DNA from: Hyphomicrobium sp. 99
GTDB lineage: Bacteria; Pseudomonadota; Alphaproteobacteria; Rhizobiales; Hyphomicrobiaceae
Length of the DNA: 64,000 nucleotides
Reading direction: 5' to 3'
Assembly (NCBI RefSeq): GCF_000384335.2
Contig: NZ_KQ031382.1
Location: forward strand, 2,046,001 to 2,110,000
The position numbers and the translations under genes are program-made. How positions within the stretch are numbered: the stretch's first letter is position 1; each line of letters begins with the position of its first letter. Below are positions 18,775-28,251 of the stretch, piece after piece. The notes beneath the pieces are model-generated. The model did no database searches. It saw only the letters and a program-made list of their open reading frames with translations, and was not told the DNA's origin.

Positions 18775-19965
18775 TCAATCCTTCCGCCGCAAGATCGCTT
18801 GCAGAACGTCGCGAATGCCGATCGCGCCGACGAAGCGGTCGTCTTCGTCGAAAAGCGCGACGGGCGCGGTGCCCGACTTATGCATGGCGAGAATGACGGT
18901 CTTCAGGCTCGTGCCGGGCCTCGCCCAATAGACGGGTGAGGAGTCTTCGCCGACGTGCTTTTCGCATTCGCCGCACGTAACCCAGGCGGCTTGGCGCCCG
19001 TCACATTCGGCCGCTTCCACTTTGCCCCCGGCATCGAGTTTGAATTTGGTCGTCTTTCGCCGATCGAGCCAAATCCAGTCATCACTCGTGCGCTCGAGAT
19101 CGCGCATGTCGCGCATGACGTTCCACGCCGTCAGAACCGACAGCGGATTAACGTTGGCGATGAAGTCGCGGACGTAGTCATCGGCGGGCTGAAGCACGAT
19201 CTCTTCGGGCGCGCCGGATTGCACGATCCGCCCGCCCTCCATGATGGTGATGCGATTGCCAATCTTCAGCGCTTCTTCAAGATCATGACTGACGAAAATG
19301 ATGGTCTTCTTGATCGACTTCTGCAATTGCAAGAGTTCGTCCTGCAGTTTCGTGCGAATGAGCGGATCGAGCGCCGAAAACGGCTCGTCCATCAGCAGGA
19401 TCGGCGCGTCTGTCGCGAACGCGCGTGCAAGTCCCACGCGTTGCTGCATGCCGCCCGAAAGTTCATGCACATGCTTCTCGGCCCACGTGTCGAGGCCGAC
19501 AAGCTTGAGCTGGCGGTCGACGCGCTCTTTCAGCTCTGCATGAGGAACACCGGCGAGTTCGAGGCCGAGCCCGACATTCTCGCGAACAGTTCGCCACGGC
19601 AGCAGCGCGAACTGCTGGAAGACCATCGCGACCTGCTTTTGGCGCATATGGCGAAGCGTCGTCGCATCGCACGACGCGATATCCACCATTCGCTCGCCGT
19701 CCTTCACGAGGACAGCGCCGCGCGACACCTTGTTGAGGCCGTTGACCGCGCGCAAGAGCGTGGATTTGCCGGAGCCAGAGAGTCCCATGAGGACGGATAT
19801 TTCGCCTTCCTTCACGGTGAGATTGGCGCCGGCCGCGCCGAGGACGGCTCCCGTCTTGGCGAGAATTTGCGCCCGCGTTGCGCCTGCGTCGACCATGGCC
19901 AAGGTCTTCGCTGTATCCTTGCCGAAAATGATATCGACGTTCTGGAAGTCAACCGCGACCGTCAT
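18775..19965 (-). CDS. choV: Choline/betaine ABC transporter ATP-binding protein
   Basis: 396 residues. Walker A GLSGSGKSTLL, ABC signature LSGGMQQRVGLARA and Walker B ILLMDEPFSALDP are all intact. The C-terminal ~100 residues resemble the CBS-like regulatory tail of the ProV/OpuAA class, ending in VGAIGIRDVLQAILRR, and may sense ionic strength. A C-x2-C pair (TCGECEKH) in this tail is unusual. It overlaps choW by 4 nt. Powers import by the ChoW permease with the ChoX binding protein. Confidence 0.9.
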   Translation of the reverse strand: MTVAVDFQNVDIIFGKDTAKTLAMVDAGATRAQILAKTGAVLGAAGANLTVKEGEISVLMGLSGSGKSTLLRAVNGLNKVSRGAVLVKDGERMVDIASCDATTLRHMRQKQVAMVFQQFALLPWRTVRENVGLGLELAGVPHAELKERVDRQLKLVGLDTWAEKHVHELSGGMQQRVGLARAFATDAPILLMDEPFSALDPLIRTKLQDELLQLQKSIKKTIIFVSHDLEEALKIGNRITIMEGGRIVQSGAPEEIVLQPADDYVRDFIANVNPLSVLTAWNVMRDMRDLERTSDDWIWLDRRKTTKFKLDAGGKVEAAECDGRQAAWVTCGECEKHVGEDSSPVYWARPGTSLKTVILAMHKSGTAPVALFDEDDRFVGAIGIRDVLQAILRRKD

Positions 19966-20816
19966 TTTCGCACTCCGGCCTGAACTGAGAGGGCGCGATC
20001 GAGGATGATGGCGAGGATCACAAGCGCCAGACCTGCTTCGATACCGAGCGGAATGTTCCTATTGGCAAGCGCCCGGTTGACGGGATTGCCAAGGCTCGGC
20101 GCTCCGATGAGTGTCGCGAAGACGACCATCGATAGGGAGAGCATGATGCACTGCGTAAGGCCCGCCATGATGGAGGGGAGGGCCGCGGGTAACTCAACCT
20201 TCCACAACAGCTGCCGCTTCGTCGCGCCGAAACTCTCGCCCGCTTCGAGCATCGGCTTCGGGATCGATGTCAACCCGAGATACGTCATGCGCACCGGCGC
20301 AGGCATCGCGAAGATGATCGTCACGATCAAAGCCGGCGCCGCGCCCAGACCGAACAGAATGAGAATGGGAATGAGATAGACGAACGTCGGCATCGTCTGC
20401 ATCAGATCGAGCAGCGGCTGCGCCACCTTCCAGACGCGGGGATTGTGGGCCGCCCATATTCCAAGTGGAACGCCGATCGCCATTGAGAGCGCTGTGGCCG
20501 CGACGACCAACACGAGCGTTTGGACGGTCTCCTTCCAGAGACCCTGATTGAGGATGAAAAGAAACCCGATCAGCACCCCGATCGCGAGCGGTTTGGATCG
20601 CCGAAGCCAGTAGGCAAATCCGGCAAGAGCGAGGGCGAGAACGATCGGGGGCACCTGCAGGAGCAGAGCGGATGTTCCATCGACGACCGTTTCAAGAACG
20701 CTGGAAATGGCGTCGAAGAGCCACTGGAAATAGTCTGTCACGAAATCGAATACGGACTTGCCGAACTGGCCTATGGGAATCTTCCAGGCGGCAATCAGCT
20801 TCGATACGGGATCCAT
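19962..20816 (-). CDS. choW: Choline/betaine ABC transporter permease
   Basis: 284 residues from ATG 20816 (AGGGGGAG 6 nt upstream); an in-frame ATG at 20843 is less well placed. About six hydrophobic segments are visible and the EAA loop reads EAGESFGATKRQLLW, the coupling helix that contacts ChoV. Family: ProW/OpuAB-type BPD permease. It sits between choX and choV, with a strong intercistronic hairpin upstream at 20852-20878. Confidence 0.9.
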   Translation of the reverse strand: MDPVSKLIAAWKIPIGQFGKSVFDFVTDYFQWLFDAISSVLETVVDGTSALLLQVPPIVLALALAGFAYWLRRSKPLAIGVLIGFLFILNQGLWKETVQTLVLVVAATALSMAIGVPLGIWAAHNPRVWKVAQPLLDLMQTMPTFVYLIPILILFGLGAAPALIVTIIFAMPAPVRMTYLGLTSIPKPMLEAGESFGATKRQLLWKVELPAALPSIMAGLTQCIMLSLSMVVFATLIGAPSLGNPVNRALANRNIPLGIEAGLALVILAIILDRALSVQAGVRK

Positions 20817-20851
20817 CGGCGCTCCCCCTGAGCTGAAGCTCATCCCCGTAT

Positions 20852-20878
20852 CGGACGGTCGCTGGATGCGACCGTCCG
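20852..20878 (-). promoter_or_regulatory. Intercistronic hairpin between choX and choW
   Basis: CGGACGGTCGC (20852-20862) and GCGACCGTCCG (20868-20878) form a perfect 11-bp stem with a 5-nt loop. There is no T-run on either side, so it is probably a processing or 3'-stabilising hairpin, or a partial attenuator, favouring the abundant periplasmic binding protein over the membrane components. Confidence 0.6.
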
Positions 20879-20906
20879 GATTTTCGGGTGGATGTCGGTG
20901 ATGACG

Positions 20907-21833
20907 CTACTTCGCGAGTGCAGCTGAAACGGCAGCCAACGCGTCGCCGCCATCGATCGTCGTGACGCCTGCAAGCCACGGCTTGGGGGCGTCGGGGTTT
21001 GCCTTAAGCCACTCGAGAGCCGTTGCTTTCGGGTCGGCGCCGCTCTTGAGGACCGGTCCCATCATCGCGCCTTCCATGGCGAGATTGAACTTGAGGTTGC
21101 TCAAGAACTTGCCGACGTTCGGGCATTCCTTCTCGTAGCCCGCGCGCACGTTGGTGCTGACGGTGGCGGCGCCGAAGCCGGAATCGCCCATGCCGTCCAG
21201 ATAGGCGATCTTCATTTCGCCCATGACCGGATGGGGCGTCCAGCCGAGGAACACGATCCACTCGTTCTTCTTCATCGCCTTTTCGGCTTGGGTCAGCATG
21301 CCTGCTTCCGAGCTTTCGACGAGTTCGAAGCCCTGCAGGTTGTTTTCGGGCTTGGCGATCATGCCGCTGATGATGCGGTTGCCGTCATTGCCCGCTTCGA
21401 TGCCGTAAATCTTGCCGCCGAATTTATCCTTATGCGCGCCAAGGTCCTTGAGGCTTTTCACGCCCGCGTCTGCAACATATTGCGGAACGACAAGACCATA
21501 GCCGGCGTCGCTCAGATTGACGCCGATCGTCTCGACGGACTTGTCATCCGTGTAGGGCTTGATGTCGGCCGTCATGCTCGGCATCCAGTTGCCGAGAAAC
21601 ACGTCGATGTCTTTGTTCTTCAATGATGCATACGTGACCGGAACCGAAAGCGTTTTGACTTCCGGCTCGTAGCCGAGAGCCTCGAGTAGGTTCTGGGCGG
21701 TAGCGGTCGTGACTTGAATGTCCGTCCACCCGACATCGGCGAAGCGGACTTTCTTGCAGCTCGCACTTTCTGCGTGGGCCGAAGTTGCGGCCAGACTCAG
21801 GGCAAGGGCGACCCCCATCGCGATGCGTGTCAT
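20907..21833 (-). CDS. choX: Choline ABC transporter substrate-binding protein
   Basis: 308 residues with a signal peptide (residues 1-21, cleavage after AHA). It belongs to the OpuAC/ChoX class: VRFADVGWTDIQVTTATAQN, then DIDVFLGNWMPSM, AGYGLVVP and VFLGWTPHPV. Trp and Tyr in these four segments match the aromatic box that holds the quaternary ammonium of choline in ChoX (inference from remembered structures). It is the first gene of choX-choW-choV and lies downstream of gbdR on the same strand. Confidence 0.88.
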   Translation of the reverse strand: MTRIAMGVALALSLAATSAHAESASCKKVRFADVGWTDIQVTTATAQNLLEALGYEPEVKTLSVPVTYASLKNKDIDVFLGNWMPSMTADIKPYTDDKSVETIGVNLSDAGYGLVVPQYVADAGVKSLKDLGAHKDKFGGKIYGIEAGNDGNRIISGMIAKPENNLQGFELVESSEAGMLTQAEKAMKKNEWIVFLGWTPHPVMGEMKIAYLDGMGDSGFGAATVSTNVRAGYEKECPNVGKFLSNLKFNLAMEGAMMGPVLKSGADPKATALEWLKANPDAPKPWLAGVTTIDGGDALAAVSAALAK

Positions 21834-22104
21834 GACAACTCCTGTTGTTGGCAGTACCAGGTGTTATTGACAACAGTCCGCCTGACGAGATCGGAGCAAG
21901 AGACAATGATCCCCTTGTGCTGGCAGTCCGTTGAAGGCGTTACCCAATCAAGTAACCTCTTTAGCTAATCACGGCCGTTGGCCCTCGATTTCACAATTGC
22001 GACGCGATCTGTCGTTTACGCGCCGAACTCGCGCACTCCTTCCACTTTGAAAGTTGGCTCCGTGCTGCCGGTTATCGGAATGTCGGCCCCCCACTTCGGC
22101 GAAC

Positions 22105-23145
22105 TCAAATCGACGGCAGTCTCGCGCGGCTCGTTTCGCGTCGCAGCGAAGACGTCGTGTTGAACTCGTGCTCGGACTTCTGCGGCTGACGCTCGCTTCG
22201 CGGCGTGCGGCCATAAAGGGCGCGATAGGACTTGCTGAAGTGACACGTCGATTGAAAACCGCAGGAAACCGAGATCTGCGTGATGGACATCTGCGACTGG
22301 AGAAGTAGTTCGCGGGCGCGACGCAGCCGCAGCTGCAAATAGTATTTCGTTGGCGTCGTATGCAGCGTTTCCTGGAACATCCGCTGAACCTGCCGCAGCG
22401 AAAGCCCGGCGAGGCTCGCAAGTTCGACAGCGCTCAACGGTTCCTCGAAATTGGCTTCCATCAGGGCCGCGATGTCGACGAGCGCGCCGTGGTTAAATCC
22501 TAGGCGTGCTGCCAGCGGAATATGCTGCCGATCGTAGCCGTCGCGCACACGCTCGAGAATAAACTGATTGGAGATCTCGGCGACCAGGGTCTTGCCGAAG
22601 CTGCTGCGCACGAGAGAAAGCATCATATCGATGGGGGCGATCCCGCCCGTGCACGTCATCCGGTCGCGATCGATCACGAACAGCTCTTCTTGGAACTTCA
22701 CCCGCGAGTGAAACTCGCGAAGACCGGCCATATTTTCCCAATGGATCGTGCATTTATAGCCGTCGAGAAGCCCTGACTTCACAAGTGCATAGGTGCCGGT
22801 ACAGAGCCCGCCCAGCACGACGCCATCCCGCGCTATGCGACGAAGCTGATTGACGACCTTGTCGTTGACGAAGTTCGCAACGTTGGTGCCACCGCAGACG
22901 AAAACCACGTCGAGATCCTCGGCGGCATCATAAGTGGTGGCGGCGGCATACGACATTCCGTTGCTCGCAGGCACCGGCCGGCCGTCGAGCGTAAGAAGGG
23001 TCCAAGAGTAATGAGGCTGACCGCTCAATCGGTTGGCCATCCGAAGAACCTCGATCGCGCTCGAAACCGCGATCATGGTGTATTCGTCCAATGTCAGGAA
23101 GCCGACCCTGCGGATGGTACTGATCTTCGTCGGGACTTCGTTCAC
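22105..23145 (-). CDS. gbdR: GlxA-family AraC-type regulator of choline/betaine catabolism
   Basis: 346 residues. The N-terminal half is a DJ-1/PfpI-like domain (FLTLDEYTMIAVSSAIEVL, then GGLCTGTYALVKSGLLDG) and the C-terminal half an AraC double helix-turn-helix (LAGLSLRQVQRMFQETLHTT, then ISVSCGFQSTCHFSKSYR). GbdR in Pseudomonas activates gbc, dgc and sox genes in response to betaine and dimethylglycine; the same role is likely here from context. The last ~25 residues after the HTH are polar and variable. It is divergent from betB across 347 bp. Confidence 0.85.
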   Translation of the reverse strand: MNEVPTKISTIRRVGFLTLDEYTMIAVSSAIEVLRMANRLSGQPHYSWTLLTLDGRPVPASNGMSYAAATTYDAAEDLDVVFVCGGTNVANFVNDKVVNQLRRIARDGVVLGGLCTGTYALVKSGLLDGYKCTIHWENMAGLREFHSRVKFQEELFVIDRDRMTCTGGIAPIDMMLSLVRSSFGKTLVAEISNQFILERVRDGYDRQHIPLAARLGFNHGALVDIAALMEANFEEPLSAVELASLAGLSLRQVQRMFQETLHTTPTKYYLQLRLRRARELLLQSQMSITQISVSCGFQSTCHFSKSYRALYGRTPRSERQPQKSEHEFNTTSSLRRETSRARLPSI

Positions 23146-23492
23146 GTCGCAAAAGCTCCCACGTAAGACGGGAAGGCTAGAGTATTTCGTGATCGCTACT
23201 TCAGGGTCTGCTGCACTCGCTAATAAAGTGCATCATATTAGAAATAGTATCACTAAGTCGCATTTTGACAAGTTCAGATGCTGCAATTCCGGGACCATTC
23301 GCGAGAACCCTTTGAGCAAGCTTCGACTGTCGCTGCCGAAGTCATTTGCGTCGTATCTGGGATGGCTTGCAAAAGGCGACACCGGCATAGGGAAAGAACG
23401 CTTCGGGTGGCGGCGGCTGAGTGCGCCGCAAAAGATAGTTTCGGTGCGAGATGACGTTCTCTCCGCCAATTTGCTAGGCAATCTGAGTGTTC
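23146..23492. promoter_or_regulatory. Divergent intergenic region gbdR / betB
   Basis: 347 bp with no supportable gene. An AT-rich segment at 23219-23256 and a TTGACA at 23265-23270 are candidate promoter elements. No exact palindromic operator was found by eye. GbdR and betB control sites are expected here because the two genes diverge. Confidence 0.4.
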
Positions 23493-24953
23493 ATGGTGCA
23501 ATCGCTGCAGAACTACATCGGTGGCCGCTTCGTCGCGTCGAAAGCTGGCGAAGTTTTCGAAAACACCAATCCTGCAACCGGAGAGCTGATTTCCAAGGTC
23601 GAAATCGCGCTCGAACCGGAAATCGACGCGGCCCTTCGCTCGGCCGAAGAAGGTTTGAAGCGATGGTCCGCGATGTCGGGCGCGGAGCGAGGCCGCATCC
23701 TTAATAGAGCCGCCCGTATATTGCGGGAGCGAAATGACGAGTTGGCCCGGCTCGAAGTTCGGGACACCGGCAAGCCCATTCAGGAAGCCGAGGCGGTCGA
23801 TGTGGTCAGCGGCGCTGATTGCATTGAATATTTCGCAGGCGTTGCTGGTTCACTGCGCGGCGAGCAGATCGCGCTGAATAACGCCTTCGTTTATACGCGC
23901 CGTGAACCCATCGGCATTTGCGTCGGCATCGGCTCGTGGAATTATCCAATTCAGATCGCCTGTTGGAAGTCCGCCCCGGCGCTCGCCTGCGGAAATGCGA
24001 TGATCTTCAAAACCTCGGAGCTGACGCCGACGACATCGGCGAAGCTCGCCGAAATCTACACCGAGGCCGGCGTACCCGACGGCGTGTTCAACGTCCTCCA
24101 CGGCGACGCCCGAACGGGATCGCTGCTGACGACGGATCCCCGCGTCGCCAAGATCTCGCTGACCGGCTCGGTCGGAACGGCCAAGAAGATCCTCGCTGCC
24201 GCGGCCGCTTCGCTTAAGCGAACGACCATGGAACTGTCCGGCAAGTCAGCGCTGCTAGTCTTTCCTGATGCAGATTTGCGCCAAGCCGTATCGGCGGCGA
24301 TGCTCGGCAATTTCTATACGCAAGGCGAAATCTGCACGAACTGCACGCGCGTCTTTGTTCATGAAGACATTCATGACAACTTCGTCGAGATGGTCGTGGA
24401 GCGCACGAAAAAGCTGCGCATCGGCGATCCCTTGGCTCCGGAAACGCAGGTCGGCGCGCTCATCTCGCAACCGCACATGGATCGCGTGCTGGGATTCATT
24501 GAGAAGGGCCGGAAAGAGGGCGCGCGCCTGTGCTACGGCGGGGAGCGCGTGGACGCTGCCCCGCTCGATCGCGGGAATTTCGTCAGGCCCGCAGTATTCA
24601 CCGAGTGCACGGATGACATGAGCATCGTCCGGGAAGAGATCTTCGGGCCCGTGATGTCGGTGCTGAAATTCCGCGATGAGGACGATGTGGTCGCCAGGGC
24701 CAACGCCACACGCTTCGGGCTGGCGGCCGGCGTCTTCACCCGAGACCTGGCGCGCGCGCACCGTGTGGCGGCGCGGCTCGAGGCAGGGATCTGCTGGATC
24801 AATAATTACAACATCACCCCGGTCGAGATGCCATTCGGCGGCATCAAGGAATCGGGCTTCGGCCACGAGAACGGACAGGCCGCGATCGATCACTACACGC
24901 AATTGAAGAGCGTCTACGTTGAACTCGGCGACGTCCAATGCCGCTATGAATGA
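23493..24953 (+). CDS. betB: Betaine aldehyde dehydrogenase
   Basis: 486 residues from ATG 23493 (an in-frame GTG at 23487 is possible; neither has a strong ribosome-binding site). It belongs to the ALDH superfamily: cofactor region GSWNYPIQIACWKSAPALA, catalytic Glu in TMELSGKS and catalytic Cys in QGEICTNCTRVFV. The two adjacent Cys-containing positions (ICTNC) fit BetB-type enzymes. It oxidises betaine aldehyde to glycine betaine with NAD+. betA follows 45 nt downstream. Confidence 0.9.
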   Translation: MVQSLQNYIGGRFVASKAGEVFENTNPATGELISKVEIALEPEIDAALRSAEEGLKRWSAMSGAERGRILNRAARILRERNDELARLEVRDTGKPIQEAEAVDVVSGADCIEYFAGVAGSLRGEQIALNNAFVYTRREPIGICVGIGSWNYPIQIACWKSAPALACGNAMIFKTSELTPTTSAKLAEIYTEAGVPDGVFNVLHGDARTGSLLTTDPRVAKISLTGSVGTAKKILAAAAASLKRTTMELSGKSALLVFPDADLRQAVSAAMLGNFYTQGEICTNCTRVFVHEDIHDNFVEMVVERTKKLRIGDPLAPETQVGALISQPHMDRVLGFIEKGRKEGARLCYGGERVDAAPLDRGNFVRPAVFTECTDDMSIVREEIFGPVMSVLKFRDEDDVVARANATRFGLAAGVFTRDLARAHRVAARLEAGICWINNYNITPVEMPFGGIKESGFGHENGQAAIDHYTQLKSVYVELGDVQCRYE

Positions 24954-24998
24954 AAAGACGACTAGGCTCCACTGAAACACCGGGGGATCTGTCCAGAG

Positions 24999-26660
24999 AT
25001 GAGCACCGCCCAGGAATACGATTATATCATCGTCGGCGCCGGATCGGCCGGATGTGTGCTCGCCAATCGCCTGACGGAAGATGAGGGAACGCGCGTATTG
25101 GTCCTTGAGGCCGGCCCGCAGGACCACAGCATCTTCATTCACATGCCGTCCGCATTCGCGTATCCGCTGGCCGGTACCAAATACAACTGGTGGTACGAGT
25201 CAGAGCCTGAACCGTTTCTCAATAACCGCAAAATGTACTGTCCGCGCGGCCGCGTCGTCGGAGGATCATCGTCGATCAACGGCATGATCTACATTCGCGG
25301 CCATGCGTTCGACTATGACGCCTGGGCGCGGCGCCAGGGCCTCGAAAACTGGAGCTATTTCCATTGCCTCCCGTACTTCAAGAAATCCGAAACGCGGCTC
25401 AAGGGCGGTGACGCCTATCGCGGCAGCTCCGGTCCGCTGTTTGTGACGACGGCGCCCTGCACCAATCCGCTCTATGACACCTTCATCGAAGCAGGCCGCC
25501 AGGCCGGCTATCCCGTAACCGAGGATATGAACGGCCAGCAGCAGGAAGGCCTCGGCCGGATGGATATGACCGTCTACAAAGGACGGCGATGGAGTGCTGC
25601 GAAGGCCCATCTCCGCCCGGCGCAAAAGCGCGGGGGCGTGGAGGTCAAGGCGAAGTCATTGGTGACGCGTGTCCTGTTCGAAGGGAAACGTGCCGTTGGC
25701 GTCGAATACAGCCGCGGCGGACGTCTTCAGTCGGCACGCGCCACGCGCGAAGTGATCGTCAGCGGCGGCGCGATCAATTCACCGCAAATCTTGATGCTCT
25801 CAGGCATCGGCAACGCCGACGAATTGAAGAAGCTCGGCATACCCGTCGTGCAGCATTTGCCCGGCGTCGGAGAAAACCTTCAAGACCACATCGAAGCTTA
25901 CGTGCAGTACGAATGCAAGGAACCGGTTTCGATTTACAGCGCCAATAACCCGCTGGCGAAACTGAAGATCGGCATCGAGTGGATACTGACAGGAAAGGGT
26001 CTGGGCGCGACCAACCACTTTGAATCGGGTGGCTTCATTCGCAGCGACGCCGGAGTTCTTCACCCCGATCTCCAATATCACTTCTTCCCGATGGCCATCA
26101 GCTACGATGGCACGTCCGCCGCGAAGGGACACGGCTTCCAGGCGCACATCGGCCCGATGCGTCCGACGAGCAGCGGCTACGTCAAACTGAAGTCCGCCGA
26201 TCCGCGTCAATACCCGCGCGTGCTCTTCAACTACATGCAGACCGAGCAGGATCGCAAAGAGATGCGCGCCGGCATTCGGCTGACACGCGAGATATTCTCT
26301 CAGAAGGCGTTCGACCGCTATCGCGGCGACGAGTTGGCGCCGGGCCCCGCAAGCGATAGCGATGCGGACATAGATGCATTCATCCGCGCCAAGGCCGAGA
26401 GCGCTTATCACCCGTCCTGCTCATGCCGCATGGGAACGGACGATATGGCGGTCGTCGACGGCCAGGGGCGGGTACACGACGTCGAGGGGTTGCGCGTCGT
26501 CGATGCCTCGATCATGCCCGACGTCGTCAGCGGCAACCTGAACGTCCCGACGATCATGATGGCCGAGAAACTCGCCGACGTCATCCGCGGCAGGCAGCCT
26601 TTGCCGCCCGAGCAGGTTCCGGTGTGGGTCAATCCCAACTATCAAACGAGCCAACGTTAA
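24999..26660 (+). CDS. betA: Choline dehydrogenase (GMC oxidoreductase)
   Basis: 553 residues, the usual BetA length. FAD motif DYIIVGAGSAGCVLANRL at the N-terminus, GMC signature GRVVGGSSSINGMIYIRG, and the C-terminal segment AYHPSCSCRMG with the active-site His, followed by VVDASIMPDVVSGNLNVPT. It oxidises choline to betaine aldehyde at the membrane, feeding electrons to the respiratory chain. With betB it completes the upper half of the pathway encoded in this island. No betI repressor is present. Confidence 0.92.
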   Translation: MSTAQEYDYIIVGAGSAGCVLANRLTEDEGTRVLVLEAGPQDHSIFIHMPSAFAYPLAGTKYNWWYESEPEPFLNNRKMYCPRGRVVGGSSSINGMIYIRGHAFDYDAWARRQGLENWSYFHCLPYFKKSETRLKGGDAYRGSSGPLFVTTAPCTNPLYDTFIEAGRQAGYPVTEDMNGQQQEGLGRMDMTVYKGRRWSAAKAHLRPAQKRGGVEVKAKSLVTRVLFEGKRAVGVEYSRGGRLQSARATREVIVSGGAINSPQILMLSGIGNADELKKLGIPVVQHLPGVGENLQDHIEAYVQYECKEPVSIYSANNPLAKLKIGIEWILTGKGLGATNHFESGGFIRSDAGVLHPDLQYHFFPMAISYDGTSAAKGHGFQAHIGPMRPTSSGYVKLKSADPRQYPRVLFNYMQTEQDRKEMRAGIRLTREIFSQKAFDRYRGDELAPGPASDSDADIDAFIRAKAESAYHPSCSCRMGTDDMAVVDGQGRVHDVEGLRVVDASIMPDVVSGNLNVPTIMMAEKLADVIRGRQPLPPEQVPVWVNPNYQTSQR

Positions 26661-26764
26661 GAATTTTGTCGGACGGGATGACCGCGGATCATTGTCAGGT
26701 CCGCAAGCGTTGTGCTCTACGATGAACGCCGGATTAAGCTTACCTTCCCGGCGGGAGATGCCCG

Positions 26765-26959
26765 ATGCGATGGCTGCTGGTCGAGCGAAAACCCGATGTA
26801 GTTTATGCTGGTCTCCAGGACATCTATTTGACGAAGAACGACATTGGGACCAGCGACCGCGGCACGGCTTTGACATTCGCCACACGAGAGGCCGCGGAAG
26901 ACCATCGCCGTCACCTGAAGCATCCCTACAACTGGGTTGCGATGAGCGTCGGCAATTGA
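26765..26959 (+). CDS. Small protein, 64 aa, unknown function
   Basis: 64 residues from ATG 26765 with GGCGGGAGA upstream. The composition is that of a folded soluble protein (MRWLLVERKPDVVYAGLQDI, ending HPYNWVAMSVGN). No family was recognised. It stands alone between betA and ku on the plus strand. Confidence 0.5.
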   Translation: MRWLLVERKPDVVYAGLQDIYLTKNDIGTSDRGTALTFATREAAEDHRRHLKHPYNWVAMSVGN

Positions 26960-27093
26960 CGCTTCGGACAATGTTCCCCGAAATCCTGGAGCCGGGAACT
27001 TCGCAAGGTCCCGCGCGTTCCGCCGGAACCCTTAGCGCCGGTAATCCTTCGTGCTAATCTACATAGAGTATTGCGTTCCCGAGGAGTTTTGCG

Positions 27094-27999
27094 ATGGCAA
27101 CTGCGCGGTCCTTCTGGAAAGGGCACCTGCGCCTGGCGCTCGTTACCATTCCCATTCGATTGGTTAGCGCGACCGCAGCCGAAGACAAAATTGCGCTGCA
27201 TCAGGTCGATAAAAAATCCAAGCAGCGCATTCGCTATCAGAAAATTGCAGGCGAGTCCGGAAAGGTCGTGCCACAGTCGGACATCGTTCAAGGCTACGAG
27301 CTCGACGACGGCAACTATGTTCTCTTCGAGCCTGATGAACTGGATAAACTGAAGCTCACGACACGCCACACCGTTGAGCTGACGGAATTCGTCGAAGCTT
27401 GCTCGATCGATCCGCTTTACTTCGCCAACCCGTACTACGTTCTTCCCGATGGCGACGTCGCCGAGGAAGGATACCGCATCATCCGCGACGCGCTGCGTGC
27501 AACAAAGAAATACGGCGTCGGTCAGCTGACCATCCGCGGCCGCGAGAACCTCATCGCGATGAAGCCGAGCGGCGACGGCCTGATGATCGAGACGCTTCGC
27601 TACGCGAGCGAGGTGCGCGACGCCGACGAGATCTTCGAGGGCATCGGCAATCAAAAGCTTCGCCCTGAGCTCGTCGACATGGCGAAGCAGCTCATCGAGG
27701 AACGCACGAGAAAGTTCAATCCGGCAGATTTCAAGAACCATTATGCCGAGGCGTTGCGCAGCCTCGTGAAGGAAAAGGTTGCGGGCGGCCTGTCGACAGA
27801 AGTCGCAGGCGGCGAAGAACCCCCGGCGGGTGGAACAGTGATCGACTTCATGGAGGCGCTACGCCGCTCCACGCAAAAGGCATCGTCCGGAAAATCTGCG
27901 CCGGCAAAAACCAAAACCGCAGCCTCGCGTCAGAAGCGCGAACCCGTGAAGCGCGCCGCGCCGAAGACGGCGAAACGAAAGTCGAAAGCCCGCGGATAG
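27094..27999 (+). CDS. ku: Non-homologous end-joining protein Ku
   Basis: 301 residues. The bacterial Ku core is clear: RSFWKGHLRLALVTIPIRL at the N-terminus, YFANPYYVLPDGDVAEEGYR, and LRYASEVRDADEI. The C-terminal ~60 residues are Lys/Ala/Thr-rich, as expected for the DNA-threading and LigD-contacting tail. The homodimeric ring binds double-strand ends and recruits LigD. The two ligD-type genes lie downstream on the opposite strand. Confidence 0.93.
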   Translation: MATARSFWKGHLRLALVTIPIRLVSATAAEDKIALHQVDKKSKQRIRYQKIAGESGKVVPQSDIVQGYELDDGNYVLFEPDELDKLKLTTRHTVELTEFVEACSIDPLYFANPYYVLPDGDVAEEGYRIIRDALRATKKYGVGQLTIRGRENLIAMKPSGDGLMIETLRYASEVRDADEIFEGIGNQKLRPELVDMAKQLIEERTRKFNPADFKNHYAEALRSLVKEKVAGGLSTEVAGGEEPPAGGTVIDFMEALRRSTQKASSGKSAPAKTKTAASRQKREPVKRAAPKTAKRKSKARG

Positions 28000-28161
28000 A
28001 TAAAGCGTCTGACGAGGGAAGACTCGTGTTATTGTTGCTGCGTCGCGAGGTTCAGACGCCAGCTCGAATTTCCAACGTGCATGAACGCCGCGTCTTCTCG
28101 ATCAACATGAGTACAGGAAGCGTTGTTGCCTGATTGCGTTTGGCAATTTCAGGAGGTTTCC

Positions 28162-28239
28162 ATGCACCCAATGTTTGCACTTTGGATCTGGATGATGATG
28201 ATTCCGCATTTCGCACAGCAATTGTTTCTGCCGTTCTGA
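28162..28239 (+). CDS. Hydrophobic microprotein, 25 aa
   Basis: Twenty-five codons from ATG 28162 to TGA 28239, preceded by a near-perfect AGGAGGT at 28151-28157 with ideal spacing. The peptide is hydrophobic and rich in Met, Trp and Phe (starts MHPMFALWIWMMMIPHFA), long enough for one short membrane helix. The strong ribosome-binding site is the main evidence. It lies between ku and the convergent ligase gene. No homolog is recognised. Confidence 0.5.
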   Translation: MHPMFALWIWMMMIPHFAQQLFLPF

Positions 28240-28251
28240 AGTTTTCAACTT

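Noticed and set aside
23033..23704. 223-residue plus-strand open frame across the gbdR/betB interval
   Set aside because: It overlaps both gbdR and betB, has no family resemblance, and no supportable start.
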